A stretch of DNA of 64,000 bases from Xylanibacter muris (GCF_013166605.1 NZ_JABKKF010000004.1:62001-126000), one strand, 5' to 3'. Counted from the first letter of the stretch, positions 54,857-63,978 are shown. Notes: generated from the sequence alone by a model not told the origin. Numbers and translations: made by a program.

Positions 54857-55402
54857 ATGACAACAGAGAGACTTTCAACCGAAGAACAGTTTGAGAAAGT
54901 TATAGAGGAATGCCGCTCACTGTTTGAGAAAAAGCTTCATGACTACGGTGCGTCATGGCGCATTTTGCGCCCGTCATCTCTCACGGACCAGCTTTTCATC
55001 AAGGCCAAGCGCATAAGAAGCCTGGAGATAAAGAAGCATTCACTTGTGGGTGACGGCATAAGACAGGAGTTTGTCGCATTGATAAACTATGGCATTATAG
55101 GATTAATACAGATAAGCATGGGTTTTGCAGACACTGCGGACATAAGCAACGAGGACGCGATGAAACTTTACGACTGCCATGCCGCAAAATCGCTTGAACT
55201 GATGAAGCGCAAAAACCACGACTATGACGAAGCATGGAGAGACATGCGTGTAAGCAGCTATACCGATTTCATTCTTACCAAGATAGAACGCATAAAGGAA
55301 ATAGAGAACCTTGACGGAAACACATTGGTAAGCGAAGGCATAGACTCCAATTACATGGATATAATCAACTATGCGGTGTTCGGTGCGATAAAACTTAGTT
55401 AG
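54857..55402 (+). CDS. DUF1599 domain protein
   Basis: A 181-residue protein made of two copies of the same domain. The first has KLHDYGASWRILRPSSLTDQ and KAKRIRSLE (about 28-60); the second has KNHDYDEAWRDMRVSSYTD and KIERIKEIE (about 118-150). Both keep the HDY, W-R and K-RI spacing. The family is widespread in Bacteroidetes and has no proven function. It starts the set DUF1599, DoxX-type protein with TPI, SPOR protein and folE, an order I believe is common in the order. No signal peptide is present. Confidence 0.85.
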   Translation: MTTERLSTEEQFEKVIEECRSLFEKKLHDYGASWRILRPSSLTDQLFIKAKRIRSLEIKKHSLVGDGIRQEFVALINYGIIGLIQISMGFADTADISNEDAMKLYDCHAAKSLELMKRKNHDYDEAWRDMRVSSYTDFILTKIERIKEIENLDGNTLVSEGIDSNYMDIINYAVFGAIKLS

Positions 55403-55424
55403 ATATCTGCAGTATATAATATAG

Positions 55425-57491
55425 GTGGAAACTTTAAAGAAAGCGGCAGTAAACATTTCCCGTATAGTCATAGCCCTGACATTCATAATATCGGGATTCG
55501 TGAAAGCCGTTGACCCGTCAGGCACACAATACAAGATTACAGACTATCTTGAAGCATTCGGCATGCAGGGACTTTTCCCCGACATGCTGATACTCGGTTG
55601 TGCGGTGATACTCTCCGCCATTGAATTTGTAACAGGATGCTGCCTGCTTTTCGCCATAAGGCGGAGACTAATATCAAGGCTCCTTCTTCTGGTCATGTCA
55701 GGGTTTACACTGCTCACAATATGGCTGGCCATAGCAGACCCCATCAGCGACTGCGGATGCTTCGGTGATGCGGTCAAACTGACGAACTGGCAGACTGTAT
55801 GGAAAAACATTGTACTGCTCATCGCCACGCTGATTGTATGGCGATGGCCTATGGAGCAAATGCGCTTCATAAGCAAAAGCAACCAATGGATTGTCCTCAA
55901 CTACGCTTCTGTCTATATCATATTCGTTTCCCTGCACAGCCTGTATGCCCTTCCGCTGTTCGATTTCCGGCCATACCATATAGGTGCAAATATTAAAAAG
56001 GGCATGGAGATACCACCGGGGGCACCGCAACCGCAATTCATCACTACCTTCATAATGGAGAAAAACGGTGAACAAAAAGAATTCACCATTGACAACTATC
56101 CGGATTCCACATGGACTTTCATAAGCAGCCGCACTATACAGACCGGAGAAGGATATGTACCGCCGATTCACGACTTCTCCATTACAAGACGTGACAATAA
56201 CGAGGATATCACCGAAAGCGTACTTGACTCACAGGGATACACTTTCCTGCTGATCGCACCGTTCTTGGAACAGGCTGACGACAGTAACCTCGACCGTATC
56301 AACGCTGTATATGACTACGCCCAGGAAAACAACTACCCGTTTTATTGTCTGACGGCAAGCAACATGCAGGGTATTGAACGATGGAAAGAAATTACCGGGG
56401 CGGAATATCCATTCTGTCTTACAGACGACATTACACTGAAAACCATCGTAAGAAGCAATCCCGGACTCATACTGATAAAAGACGGAACCATTATAAGAAA
56501 ATGGGGAAACAACAGGTTGCCGGGTGAGGAAACTTTAAACGGCAGGCTTGAAACAATAGAAACCGGAAAATTGCCGGAAGCCAACACAGCAGAAAAGATC
56601 TTGTCTATTATATTATGGTTCATAATGCCTCTGACAGTGCTTACTATAGCAGACCGTCTGTGGGCATGGACAAAATGGTTGAAAAACAAAGAAAGATCTA
56701 ACGGATTATATCAACTTTTAAAAAGAAAAAAAATGAGAAAGAAAATTGTAGCAGGTAACTGGAAGATGAACATGAACCTGCAAGAAGGCATTGCCCTGGC
56801 AAAAGAACTTAACGAAACACTGACAGCAGAGAAACCTAATTGTGATGTTGTCATCTGCACTCCTTTCATTCATCTGGCAAGCATCGCGGCATTCCTTAAT
56901 CAGGATGTTATCGGTCTTGGTGCGGAAAACTGCGCCGACAAGGCCTCCGGTGCCTATACTGGTGAGGTTTCTGCGGAAATGGTAAAGAGCACAGGTGCAC
57001 AGTATGTAATCCTCGGCCACTCCGAGCGTCGCGGATATTATGGCGAGACTCCTGAAATCCTTAAAGAGAAAGTTTTGCTCGCACTGAAAAACGGTCTGAA
57101 AGTTATTTTCTGTATCGGTGAAAGCCTTGAAGAACGTGAGGCAAACAAGCAGAACGATGTTGTAAAGGCAGAGCTGGAAGGCAGCGTGTTCAACCTTACG
57201 GCAGAAGAGTTCAAGAATGTAATCATTGCTTACGAGCCTATCTGGGCTATAGGCACAGGTAAAACCGCAACCGCAGAACAGGCAGAAGAAATACACGCAT
57301 TCATACGCAGTGCCGTTGCCGGGAAATATGGCAATGACGTTGCTGAGGAGACAAGCATCCTCTACGGTGGAAGCTGCAAGGCAAGCAATGCACCCGAGTT
57401 GTTCGCAAAACCCGACATCGACGGAGGTCTCATCGGAGGCGCGTCACTGAAAGCCGCTGACTTCAAGGGTATTATTGACGCCTGGAAATAA
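55425..57491 (+). CDS. DoxX-type membrane protein fused in frame to triosephosphate isomerase
   Basis: One open frame of 688 residues from a GTG start at 55425. Residues 1-about 145 form a four-helix DoxX/MauE-like membrane unit ([20 protein letters not shown] and [20 protein letters not shown]). Residues about 160-385 resemble a thioredoxin-fold domain without a CxxC pair ([19 protein letters not shown]). A final helix lies at about 395-415. Residues 437-688 are a complete triosephosphate isomerase. In related genomes, to my knowledge, the two are separate genes. The junction [17 protein letters not shown] looks like translated spacer. One extra base just upstream would bring a TAA into frame. 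It is therefore either a true fusion, a recent frameshift or a sequencing error. Confidence 0.75.
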   Translation: METLKKAAVNISRIVIALTFIISGFVKAVDPSGTQYKITDYLEAFGMQGLFPDMLILGCAVILSAIEFVTGCCLLFAIRRRLISRLLLLVMSGFTLLTIWLAIADPISDCGCFGDAVKLTNWQTVWKNIVLLIATLIVWRWPMEQMRFISKSNQWIVLNYASVYIIFVSLHSLYALPLFDFRPYHIGANIKKGMEIPPGAPQPQFITTFIMEKNGEQKEFTIDNYPDSTWTFISSRTIQTGEGYVPPIHDFSITRRDNNEDITESVLDSQGYTFLLIAPFLEQADDSNLDRINAVYDYAQENNYPFYCLTASNMQGIERWKEITGAEYPFCLTDDITLKTIVRSNPGLILIKDGTIIRKWGNNRLPGEETLNGRLETIETGKLPEANTAEKILSIILWFIMPLTVLTIADRLWAWTKWLKNKERSNGLYQLLKRKKMRKKIVAGNWKMNMNLQEGIALAKELNETLTAEKPNCDVVICTPFIHLASIAAFLNQDVIGLGAENCADKASGAYTGEVSAEMVKSTGAQYVILGHSERRGYYGETPEILKEKVLLALKNGLKVIFCIGESLEEREANKQNDVVKAELEGSVFNLTAEEFKNVIIAYEPIWAIGTGKTATAEQAEEIHAFIRSAVAGKYGNDVAEETSILYGGSCKASNAPELFAKPDIDGGLIGGASLKAADFKGIIDAWK
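56733..57491 (+). CDS. tpiA: Triosephosphate isomerase (as a separate product from internal ATG)
   Basis: Interconverts dihydroxyacetone phosphate and glyceraldehyde 3-phosphate in glycolysis. Read from ATG 56733 it has 252 residues, exactly the usual length. [14 protein letters not shown] carries the substrate Asn and Lys, VILGHSERR the catalytic His, [16 protein letters not shown] the catalytic Glu and the mobile loop, and [12 protein letters not shown] the phosphate site. The complete N-terminus suggests that translation from this ATG is, or was, the normal product even though the upstream frame runs into it without a stop. Confidence 0.92.
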   Translation: MRKKIVAGNWKMNMNLQEGIALAKELNETLTAEKPNCDVVICTPFIHLASIAAFLNQDVIGLGAENCADKASGAYTGEVSAEMVKSTGAQYVILGHSERRGYYGETPEILKEKVLLALKNGLKVIFCIGESLEEREANKQNDVVKAELEGSVFNLTAEEFKNVIIAYEPIWAIGTGKTATAEQAEEIHAFIRSAVAGKYGNDVAEETSILYGGSCKASNAPELFAKPDIDGGLIGGASLKAADFKGIIDAWK

Positions 57492-57523
57492 TATTCCGCA
57501 CAATAGCGAAAATAAGGAAATAA

Positions 57524-57554
57524 GGCATCCGTATGCCAGACGCATACGGATGCC
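57524..57554 (+). terminator. Terminator after tpiA
   Basis: GGCATCCGTATGC pairs perfectly with GCATACGGATGCC around a five-base loop, followed by TGTTTAAT. The SPOR-domain gene begins only 19 bases later, so it either receives read-through or has its own start signal. Confidence 0.75.
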
Positions 57555-57572
57555 TGTTTAATAATAACGACA

Positions 57573-58217
57573 ATGAGACAATTCGCCGCGACTATACTAT
57601 TGACATTATGTGCGGCAGTAAGCACAAATGCACAATCGTTCACTTCACGCCTGCAAAAACCTGTGAAGGGACAAGGTACCGTTACAATACATCACAGTGC
57701 CGCAATCGACGAATTGATTAACGGCACCTCAAAAAACAACACTCCGCAAACAACGGCAAGGCAACAGACATCCGCCAACAAACAGGACATTGCAGTAAAG
57801 CAGGATGCCGCAGAAAAAAACAAGCACGCCGTATCATCAGATAAGGATGATACGCTGAGAAACAACCGGCAGAAGAATACAGACGGTGAAAAGCCGGACA
57901 GCAATACCGGAACGGGCACACCTGACATTCGCAAGAAAGTGATGGCAAACAGCAGGAAGGTAAACGGATACAGGGTGCAGGTATATGCCGGAGGCAATAA
58001 AAGAGAAGACCGGCAACGCGCCCAACAGGCCGGTAATGACATTAAGACAAATTTCCCCGATGAGCCTGTATACGTACATTTCTATTCTCCGCGTTGGATA
58101 TGCCGTGTAGGCAATTACCGCACTTACGAAGAAGCCCACCGCATGCTCACAGAAATACGGAAATTAGGATACAAACAAGCTTCAATAGTTAAAGGGAAAA
58201 TTAGCATACAATACTAA
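57573..58217 (+). CDS. SPOR domain protein
   Basis: A 214-residue exported protein. A signal peptide covers about 1-20 (TILLTLCAAVSTNAQSF). A long, polar, probably disordered linker (about 45-125, rich in Lys, Asp, Asn and Thr) leads to a C-terminal SPOR domain (about 130-208) with NGYRVQVYAGGNKREDRQRA and the strand WICRVGNYRTYEEAHRML. SPOR domains bind denuded glycan strands of peptidoglycan at division sites, so a septal role is likely. The stop codon directly abuts the folE start codon. Confidence 0.9.
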   Translation: MRQFAATILLTLCAAVSTNAQSFTSRLQKPVKGQGTVTIHHSAAIDELINGTSKNNTPQTTARQQTSANKQDIAVKQDAAEKNKHAVSSDKDDTLRNNRQKNTDGEKPDSNTGTGTPDIRKKVMANSRKVNGYRVQVYAGGNKREDRQRAQQAGNDIKTNFPDEPVYVHFYSPRWICRVGNYRTYEEAHRMLTEIRKLGYKQASIVKGKISIQY

Positions 58218-58802
58218 ATGAATCCAGAAACAGAATATCGTGACGGCCTTGATGAACTGGCCTCACACTACAAACACATTCTCACATTATTAGGTGAAGA
58301 CGCCGGTCGTGAAGGACTGATAAAAACTCCCATGCGTGTGGCAAAGGCCATGCAGGTGCTCACAAGAGGCTACGGCATGGACGCGCATAAGGTACTTACC
58401 GACGCATTGTTCAAGGAAGATTACAATCAGATGGTGATAGTCAAGGATATCGACTTCTTCTCATTGTGCGAGCATCACATGCTGCCTTTCTACGGGAAAG
58501 TGCATGTAGCCTATATTCCCAACGGATATATCACAGGACTGAGCAAGATTGCACGCGTGGTTGATATATTTTCCCACCGCCTGCAGGTTCAGGAGCGCAT
58601 GACCCTACAGATAAAGGAGTGTATCGAACAGACTCTGCATCCGCTCGGAGTGATGGTTGTAGTAGAAGCAAAACACATGTGCATGCAGATGAGGGGTGTG
58701 GAGAAACAAAACTCCATAACCACCACAAGCGACTTCTCCGGGGCCTTCAATCAGGCAAAGACCCGACAGGAATTCATGAATCTGATAAACAACAAGGCAT
58801 AA
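58218..58802 (+). CDS. folE: GTP cyclohydrolase I
   Basis: First enzyme of tetrahydrofolate synthesis, converting GTP to dihydroneopterin triphosphate. It has 194 residues. [19 protein letters not shown] is near the N-terminus. The zinc site is in [20 protein letters not shown], with a later Cys in [34 protein letters not shown] is the other strong signature. It begins on the base after the SPOR gene stop codon and ends convergent with the tadA-like gene. Confidence 0.96.
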   Translation: MNPETEYRDGLDELASHYKHILTLLGEDAGREGLIKTPMRVAKAMQVLTRGYGMDAHKVLTDALFKEDYNQMVIVKDIDFFSLCEHHMLPFYGKVHVAYIPNGYITGLSKIARVVDIFSHRLQVQERMTLQIKECIEQTLHPLGVMVVVEAKHMCMQMRGVEKQNSITTTSDFSGAFNQAKTRQEFMNLINNKA

Positions 58803-58831
58803 ATCCTCACACCACACACATACAGCCGGCT

Positions 58832-59284
58832 CTATCTTTTTCCTTTGAAAAAGTCTTTCATGAGCTGTGCACACTCCTCCTCAAGCACTCCCTCCACAAC
58901 CACAGCCTTTGGATGGAGTGCATGAGGAGCATATTTTTTATACCCCCTCTTGGCATCTGAGGCTCCATATACGATTCTCGGAACCTGAGCCCAGCCCAGT
59001 GCCCCGGCACACATCGGACAAGGCTCCACTGTGACATAGAGCGTACAACCGGTCAGATACTTTCCTCCAAGCATGTCCGCAGCAGAAGTTATAGCCTGCA
59101 TTTCGGCATGAGCCGTCACATCACATAAAGTCTCGGTCATATTGTGCGCACGCGCGATAATCCTGTCTCCGCAAACTACAACAGCCCCAATGGGAATCTC
59201 GCCTTTCCTGAAAGCTTCCCCCGCCTCGACAAGAGCCTTACGCATATACTGTTCGTCTTTAAGACGCTGTTCATTCATATCCAT
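58832..59284 (-). CDS. Nucleoside deaminase, TadA-like
   Basis: Zinc-dependent deaminase of the cytidine/deoxycytidylate deaminase fold, most like the tRNA adenosine deaminase TadA (A34 to inosine). About 150 residues from ATG 59284 (59278 is also possible). HAEMQAI gives the zinc His and proton-shuttling Glu; PCPMCAGAL supplies the two zinc Cys. The N-terminal MRKALVEAGEAFRKGEIPIGAVVV fits TadA. The longer frame to 59371 extends into the promoter repeats and is rejected. Upstream lie two copies of a promoter-leader cassette. Confidence 0.9.
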   Translation of the reverse strand: MDMNEQRLKDEQYMRKALVEAGEAFRKGEIPIGAVVVCGDRIIARAHNMTETLCDVTAHAEMQAITSAADMLGGKYLTGCTLYVTVEPCPMCAGALGWAQVPRIVYGASDAKRGYKKYAPHALHPKAVVVEGVLEEECAQLMKDFFKGKR

Positions 59285-59332
59285 TTTGCTGATACATCTA
59301 AAAATACTATAATAAATACAATACCGGCCAAA

Positions 59333-59376
59333 GCAATGAAGCTTGGCTGAGATGACGCCTATCTTATGCAAAGATA
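59333..59376 (-). promoter_or_regulatory. Promoter-leader cassette, proximal copy (shortened)
   Basis: On the minus strand it begins TATCTTTG (59369-59376), continues CATAAGATAGGCGTCATC and ends CAAGCTTCATTGC. It is the same as the distal copy except for a gap of about nine bases in the middle. Its predicted start lies about 80 bases before the tadA-like start codon. Confidence 0.6.
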
Positions 59377-59389
59377 GTGCAAACCGAAC

Positions 59390-59442
59390 GCAATGAAGCT
59401 TGCTTTAAATTGCTGAGGTGACGCCTATCTTATGCAAAGATA
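59390..59442 (-). promoter_or_regulatory. Promoter-leader cassette, distal copy (full length)
   Basis: On the minus strand it begins TATCTTTG (59435-59442), continues CATAAGATAGGCGTCACC and ends AAAGCAAGCTTCATTGC. It is 53 bases, the same length as the copy at 26774-26826. The two cassettes here are in direct tandem, separated by 13 bases. Confidence 0.65.
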
Positions 59443-59528
59443 CAACAAAAACACATCAATACACATTCATGAGGCATAAGTTGTATATATTTTTATTCCA
59501 CGACTCCATGTTATTTAAATAAATATAG

Positions 59529-59536
59529 TACCTTTG
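59529..59536 (+). promoter_or_regulatory. Promoter -7 box of yraN-birA-pyrH
   Basis: TACCTTTG, 30 bases before ATG 59567. Confidence 0.5.
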
Positions 59537-59566
59537 CTAATAAATAACTATTAAATGTAAGTATCT

Positions 59567-59941
59567 ATGGCCGAACACAATATTCTCGGACATTGGGGAG
59601 AAGACAAAGCAGCCGATTATCTGGAGGCAAACGGATACGGTATAGTAAGACGCAACTGGACATCCGGCCACCGCGACATTGATATCATTGCCCACAAGAA
59701 CGGCACACTTGTGTTTATCGAAGTAAAGACAAGGCGCAACAATCTTTTCACAGAACCCCAAGATGCCGTCAACCACCGCAAGATACGTTCCATCACACTT
59801 GCCGCCAATGCTTTTATAAACAGTCAGGATATAGATCCACGGACGCAGATAAGGTTCGATATAATAACAATAACGGGAACTCCTGAAACAGGATTCGCAA
59901 TAAACCATATAGAGGATGCCTTCATCCCTCTGCCTTATTAA
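59567..59941 (+). CDS. YraN family (UPF0102) endonuclease-fold protein
   Basis: A 124-residue protein of the UPF0102/YraN family, which has the fold of Holliday-junction-type nucleases but no settled role. HWGEDKAADYLEANGYGIVRRNW opens the domain. The nuclease-like motif is GHRDIDIIAHKNGTLVFIEVKTRR, with Asp, Glu and Lys in the expected order, and RFDIITI closes the core. The birA gene follows 18 bases later on the same strand. Confidence 0.9.
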   Translation: MAEHNILGHWGEDKAADYLEANGYGIVRRNWTSGHRDIDIIAHKNGTLVFIEVKTRRNNLFTEPQDAVNHRKIRSITLAANAFINSQDIDPRTQIRFDIITITGTPETGFAINHIEDAFIPLPY

Positions 59942-59959
59942 CTGTCCGCATATTATTAT

Positions 59960-60718
59960 ATGGAAAAGATAAAAATATTAAGAATAGACAGCACAGACTC
60001 GACAAACCGCTACCTCCATGACCACACCGGTGAGGAAGGGACGCTTATGACTGTCGTGTCGGCAGATTTCCAGACTGCAGGACGCGGGCAAGGCTCAAAC
60101 ACATGGGAAAGCGAACGTGGCGCCAATCTCATTTTCAGCATAAAGACACACCCTGTAGGAATACCGGCCAACAGACAATTTGTAATGCTTGAGGCCAAGG
60201 CTCTCGCCATTAAGGAAACACTCGAGGAACATCTGGCCTCCAGCGCATCCGCACCACTGCAGGATGTTACCATTAAATGGCCTAACGACATATATTATGG
60301 CAACAATAAGATTAGCGGCACACTGTCGGAATGTTCAATTCAAGGAGGACTTGTCAAAAGCTGCATAACTGGCAGCGGGATAAACATCAATCAAAAAGAA
60401 TTCATAAGTGACGCACCGAACCCGATATCAATCCGGCAAATAACCGGCAGGGATACCGACAGGGAGAAGTTTATGGAATCCCTGCTCAACAGATTTGAGA
60501 AATACCTGGACCTGGTGAACAGTCATGATTTCGAAACAATAGACAGCCTTTATACACGTTCCCTTTACCGCAACAGCGGAATATTCAGATATGAAGACCG
60601 CGATGGAGTGTTTCAAGCAGAAATATGCGGAATAACCCCTGAAGGACACCTGTTGTTGCAGCCTGACCGCGGAACAATAAGAGAATACGAATTCAAAGAA
60701 GTAAAATTCATCATATAA
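59960..60718 (+). CDS. birA: Biotin--[acetyl-CoA-carboxylase] ligase
   Basis: Attaches biotin to carrier proteins such as the acetyl-CoA carboxylase subunit. It has 252 residues and lacks an N-terminal helix-turn-helix, so it is a ligase only and not a repressor. IDSTDSTNRYLHDH, the biotinyl-AMP loop AGRGQGSNTWESERGANLIF, and IKWPNDIYYGNNKISGTLSE are catalytic signatures, with GSGININQ following. The small C-terminal SH3-like domain ends the protein. The pyrH gene starts 14 bases later. Confidence 0.94.
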   Translation: MEKIKILRIDSTDSTNRYLHDHTGEEGTLMTVVSADFQTAGRGQGSNTWESERGANLIFSIKTHPVGIPANRQFVMLEAKALAIKETLEEHLASSASAPLQDVTIKWPNDIYYGNNKISGTLSECSIQGGLVKSCITGSGININQKEFISDAPNPISIRQITGRDTDREKFMESLLNRFEKYLDLVNSHDFETIDSLYTRSLYRNSGIFRYEDRDGVFQAEICGITPEGHLLLQPDRGTIREYEFKEVKFII

Positions 60719-60732
60719 CAAAACATATTATT

Positions 60733-61443
60733 ATGGCAAAGTATAAAAGAATACTATTGAAACTAAGCGGCGAAAGCCTGATGGGAAAACAGAAATTCGG
60801 AATCGATGCAGAACGTCTTGCCGACTATGCCCGGCAGATTAAGGAAGTGAGCGACATGGGAGTACAAATCGGTATCGTAATAGGCGGAGGCAACATATTC
60901 CGCGGACTGAGCGGTGCATCGGAAGGATTCGACCGCGTGAAAGGCGACCAGATGGGCATGTGCGCCACCGTGATAAACTCACTTGCACTCAGCTCTGCGC
61001 TCGGTGCCATAGGCGTCAAGACGAAAGTTCTAACAGCAATACGGATGGAACCTATCGGTGAATTCTACACGAAATGGCGTGCCATCGAAGCCATGGAGGC
61101 CGGATATGTATGTATTTTCTCCGCCGGAACCGGAAGTCCGTATTTCACTACCGACACAGGCTCGTCACTCAGAGGCATTGAAATCGAAGCTGACGTTATG
61201 CTGAAAGGCACACGTGTGGACGGCATTTACACTGCAGATCCGGAAAAAGATCCCAGCGCAACAAAATTCAACGAAATCACTTACGACGAGATTTACACAC
61301 GAGGACTTAAGGTAATGGATCTCACAGCCACCACAATGTGTAAGGAAAACAACTTGCCTATATATGTGTTCAACATGGACGTTGTAGGAAATCTGAAGAA
61401 AGTGATGGACGGTGAGGAAATCGGAACGCTTGTACATAACTGA
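60733..61443 (+). CDS. pyrH: Uridylate kinase
   Basis: Phosphorylates UMP to UDP with ATP and is a regulated hexamer in bacteria. It has 236 residues. KRILLKLSGESLMG holds the phosphate-binding Lys, GIVIGGGNIFRG the nucleotide loop, and DQMGMCATVINSLAL, PYFTTDTGSSLRGIEI and DLTATTMCKENNLPIYVFNM are family signatures. It is the last gene of the yraN-birA-pyrH set; a strong inverted repeat follows 115 bases later. Confidence 0.96.
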   Translation: MAKYKRILLKLSGESLMGKQKFGIDAERLADYARQIKEVSDMGVQIGIVIGGGNIFRGLSGASEGFDRVKGDQMGMCATVINSLALSSALGAIGVKTKVLTAIRMEPIGEFYTKWRAIEAMEAGYVCIFSAGTGSPYFTTDTGSSLRGIEIEADVMLKGTRVDGIYTADPEKDPSATKFNEITYDEIYTRGLKVMDLTATTMCKENNLPIYVFNMDVVGNLKKVMDGEEIGTLVHN

Positions 61444-61508
61444 TTGAAAATCACTGAAAATGCACATCCATAAGGGAAGAATGCAATAACGAACTTTATA
61501 AGCAAGAT

Positions 61509-61556
61509 GGGCAATGTCAAACTTGCTTTAGCATTGTCTCATGGCGAGAAAAGAAA
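61509..61556 (+). repeat. TCAAACATGTTTGA-type element, degenerate copy with right arm
   Basis: GGGCAATGTCAAACTTGCTT corresponds to the centre of the better copies, and CATGGCGAGAAAAG matches the right arm of the copy at 25808-25868. It ends one base before a terminator hairpin. Confidence 0.4.
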
Positions 61557-61557
61557 T

Positions 61558-61610
61558 AATAATAAGCGAGCCCTAAAAGTTTCAATGCTTTTAGGGCTCG
61601 CTTTATTATT
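61558..61610. terminator. Bidirectional terminator between pyrH and the M6 protease gene
   Basis: GCGAGCCCTAAAAG pairs perfectly with CTTTTAGGGCTCGC around eight bases, extended by A/T flanks (AATAATAA and TTTATTATT). It lies between convergent genes. Confidence 0.85.
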
Positions 61611-61701
61611 GCCATACACATAAATTTCACAGGAGATTACAATCATCCAAATACAGGCACGAATACTGCTGTTTCTTTTTTCACGCCTTAACTGTAAACC
61701 G

Positions 61702-63879
61702 TTACTTTTTTATTATTATTTTCTTACCGTTACGTATATAAAGACCTGCAGGCAAACTTCCAGTCACCTTCTGTCCGGAAACGGTGTAATAGACTCCGTC
61801 TTCCGCACCGTTGCTGTCAACACCGAGGGATTCTATTCCCGAACCGTCCGACTTACGGTATATCTGCACGGCCTTCTCGGCAGCCGGAGAGCATGTGAAG
61901 TTTATATTGTCAGCAGTATATCCTATTGTTCCGCCATAATTACCCTGGAATGTAATTGCGGCATTACCGTCAGTAATCGTTATAACGGCAAGAGAATTGG
62001 CATCAGCCTTCTTCTGGGTTTTCAAAGTTTTGCCAGAACCACCGCTAAGATATCCGGCAGGAACGACAAAGCCCCAGTTCCGTCCGTTTACTGTCTTCTG
62101 GAGCTTAAACACCTGGACATCATCATTGCCGGTCGCCACGCCGTTTTCCACTTCAATATTCACAGCTCCGCGGAACGCCGAGGTCTGTATCATATTTATA
62201 GCCATCTTGTCCTCCTCACAAACTATTATGATACTGTCACCCGTTGCCAAAGCATCCACATCTGTCACCTTACTGTATTTCTTTCCATTCACTTCCGCAA
62301 CAGTAGGCAATGTCCTGTCGATATAATTAAAAGTAATGGTTCCGCCACTATGCTTTATAATCTTATATACCGGAGATGACGTAAGTGTAGTTTTGTCGAA
62401 CAGCGTAAACGAAGGAATCTGAAACATTCCATTTCCAAACAAATGATCTTCCCTCACATTACGATCTATTTTTGAATTGTCTGCAGTAACAGCCATGGCA
62501 CGCTTCTGGTTCTGATTAACATTCACCCGATTATACATCCATGATGAAGACGAATACGAGAACCGTGTAAGCAACAGCCCCGACCCGTTTGCCGAAGGAT
62601 ACCATGTACCCGGCTGTCTGTTTTCAAGAATGAAATACTCGTTCCTGTTCTTTGGGTTACGTATCATCACAGCCATCTGCCCGTCATTATCATTCGGATT
62701 TGACAAAGTCACAGATGCCGCATCGGCGAGTTCCGGAATATCAAGCCATCCGAGGAAACTGCGCTCATAAGCTGTATATCCGACCGGAGTACGTGCATTA
62801 TTCACGTATGCACCCGCATCCATTACAGACCAGAATCCAAACGGAGCGTCATTGTCATAACTGTAAGTGGGGTCATAAAAATCGGGGAATCCCAAAGCAT
62901 GACCGAACTCATGTACAAAAACTCCCATGCCCATCAGCTGGTTGTCATAATAAAGCTCGTTTCCTACAAAATATGAGGCAAACTTATAACCGCCAAGCGT
63001 CTGGTTGAAATCAGACTCATGAGGCCATATAGTATTCTCATCGCCTCCCGTGGCCTCTCCTTGTCCGGCATAAAGCACACTCACAAGCGGCACCTTGCCA
63101 TTTACATAGTATTTACTGAAATCCACGCCCAGGTTCTTTGCTGCCTCAACGGCCTCCTTTATCATGGATCCTACGCGTATGTCGTTGCCATAGGCACTGT
63201 TTGCCCCATAATAAGCGTAACCGTTTTTAAGCGTCACTTTAGCCACTACATCAAATGTCGGCACAAACATCCCCCGGCTCTGGTCCTTGAAGTAATCCTT
63301 CACAGAACCGCGGCATCCTGCCTCTTCGGCATATCCCTCCTGATTATAGAACCGGGTCATCTTTTCCTTGGTTGTCGTAGATTTAAACTTTGTATCGGCA
63401 AACTCTACCATAATGACAGGAATCGTGATATTCCCGATACTGTTCACCGAACCGTTGCCACTCTTGCCATACTGCCCGAGCCCATCGGAAGTCGATGCAT
63501 TAAGCGCCTTCTGAATACGGTGTGACGCGACAGGATTTTCTGAAACCGCTTCCATTGCCTCTGAAGGCTTCAAACTATATGTGGCAAGAAAAGCGTTCTC
63601 AGCCTCAGAACGGGCATCAGCCTCATGTGCGACGACATCTGTCGGACAAAGCCTTCCATCAACAATTTTCGCATAGCAGAGGTCTCCATTCGCATTACGC
63701 ACAAGCACTTTGTTATCCACTGATGTATAGAACGCGAGAAAACCGTCTCCATTCTTATACACCATTATTGTCGTTCCGTCGCTCTGTGTCAACGGAAAAG
63801 CCTTGTGAAGCGGGCGGATTGCAACAGCATTCAAAGCAAAAGCCAGCATCACCGGCAGCAATAAATGTTTCTTTTTCAT
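61702..63879 (-). CDS. Secreted M6 family metalloprotease with C-terminal sorting-like tail
   Basis: An exported zinc protease of 725 residues, related to immune inhibitor A-type (M6) peptidases. The signal peptide covers about 1-20 (HLLLPVMLAFALNAVAI). A propeptide-like region spans about 21-130. The catalytic domain has the zinc motif His323-Glu324-x-x-His327 in VHEFGHALGFPDFYD. A beta-rich part follows. The last 30 residues (VYYTVSGQKV, then GLYIRNGKKIIIKK) resemble the final block of type IX sorting domains. That fits export and surface attachment through the PorU/PorV system encoded at the other end of the window. It is read alone. Confidence 0.9.
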   Translation of the reverse strand: MKKKHLLLPVMLAFALNAVAIRPLHKAFPLTQSDGTTIMVYKNGDGFLAFYTSVDNKVLVRNANGDLCYAKIVDGRLCPTDVVAHEADARSEAENAFLATYSLKPSEAMEAVSENPVASHRIQKALNASTSDGLGQYGKSGNGSVNSIGNITIPVIMVEFADTKFKSTTTKEKMTRFYNQEGYAEEAGCRGSVKDYFKDQSRGMFVPTFDVVAKVTLKNGYAYYGANSAYGNDIRVGSMIKEAVEAAKNLGVDFSKYYVNGKVPLVSVLYAGQGEATGGDENTIWPHESDFNQTLGGYKFASYFVGNELYYDNQLMGMGVFVHEFGHALGFPDFYDPTYSYDNDAPFGFWSVMDAGAYVNNARTPVGYTAYERSFLGWLDIPELADAASVTLSNPNDNDGQMAVMIRNPKNRNEYFILENRQPGTWYPSANGSGLLLTRFSYSSSSWMYNRVNVNQNQKRAMAVTADNSKIDRNVREDHLFGNGMFQIPSFTLFDKTTLTSSPVYKIIKHSGGTITFNYIDRTLPTVAEVNGKKYSKVTDVDALATGDSIIIVCEEDKMAINMIQTSAFRGAVNIEVENGVATGNDDVQVFKLQKTVNGRNWGFVVPAGYLSGGSGKTLKTQKKADANSLAVITITDGNAAITFQGNYGGTIGYTADNINFTCSPAAEKAVQIYRKSDGSGIESLGVDSNGAEDGVYYTVSGQKVTGSLPAGLYIRNGKKIIIKK

Positions 63880-63970
63880 ACGTATTAACCGTTATTTTTT
63901 TGCATGCCGCGGATATCTCTCTATGCAATAAAACAACTGGACATCTTTAGGCATATTAGTTATTTTTCTG

Positions 63971-63978
63971 CAAAGATA
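63971..63978 (-). promoter_or_regulatory. Promoter -7 box of the M6 protease gene
   Basis: TATCTTTG on the minus strand, 92 bases before the start codon. The leader between them is A/T-rich with no obvious hairpin. Confidence 0.45.
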
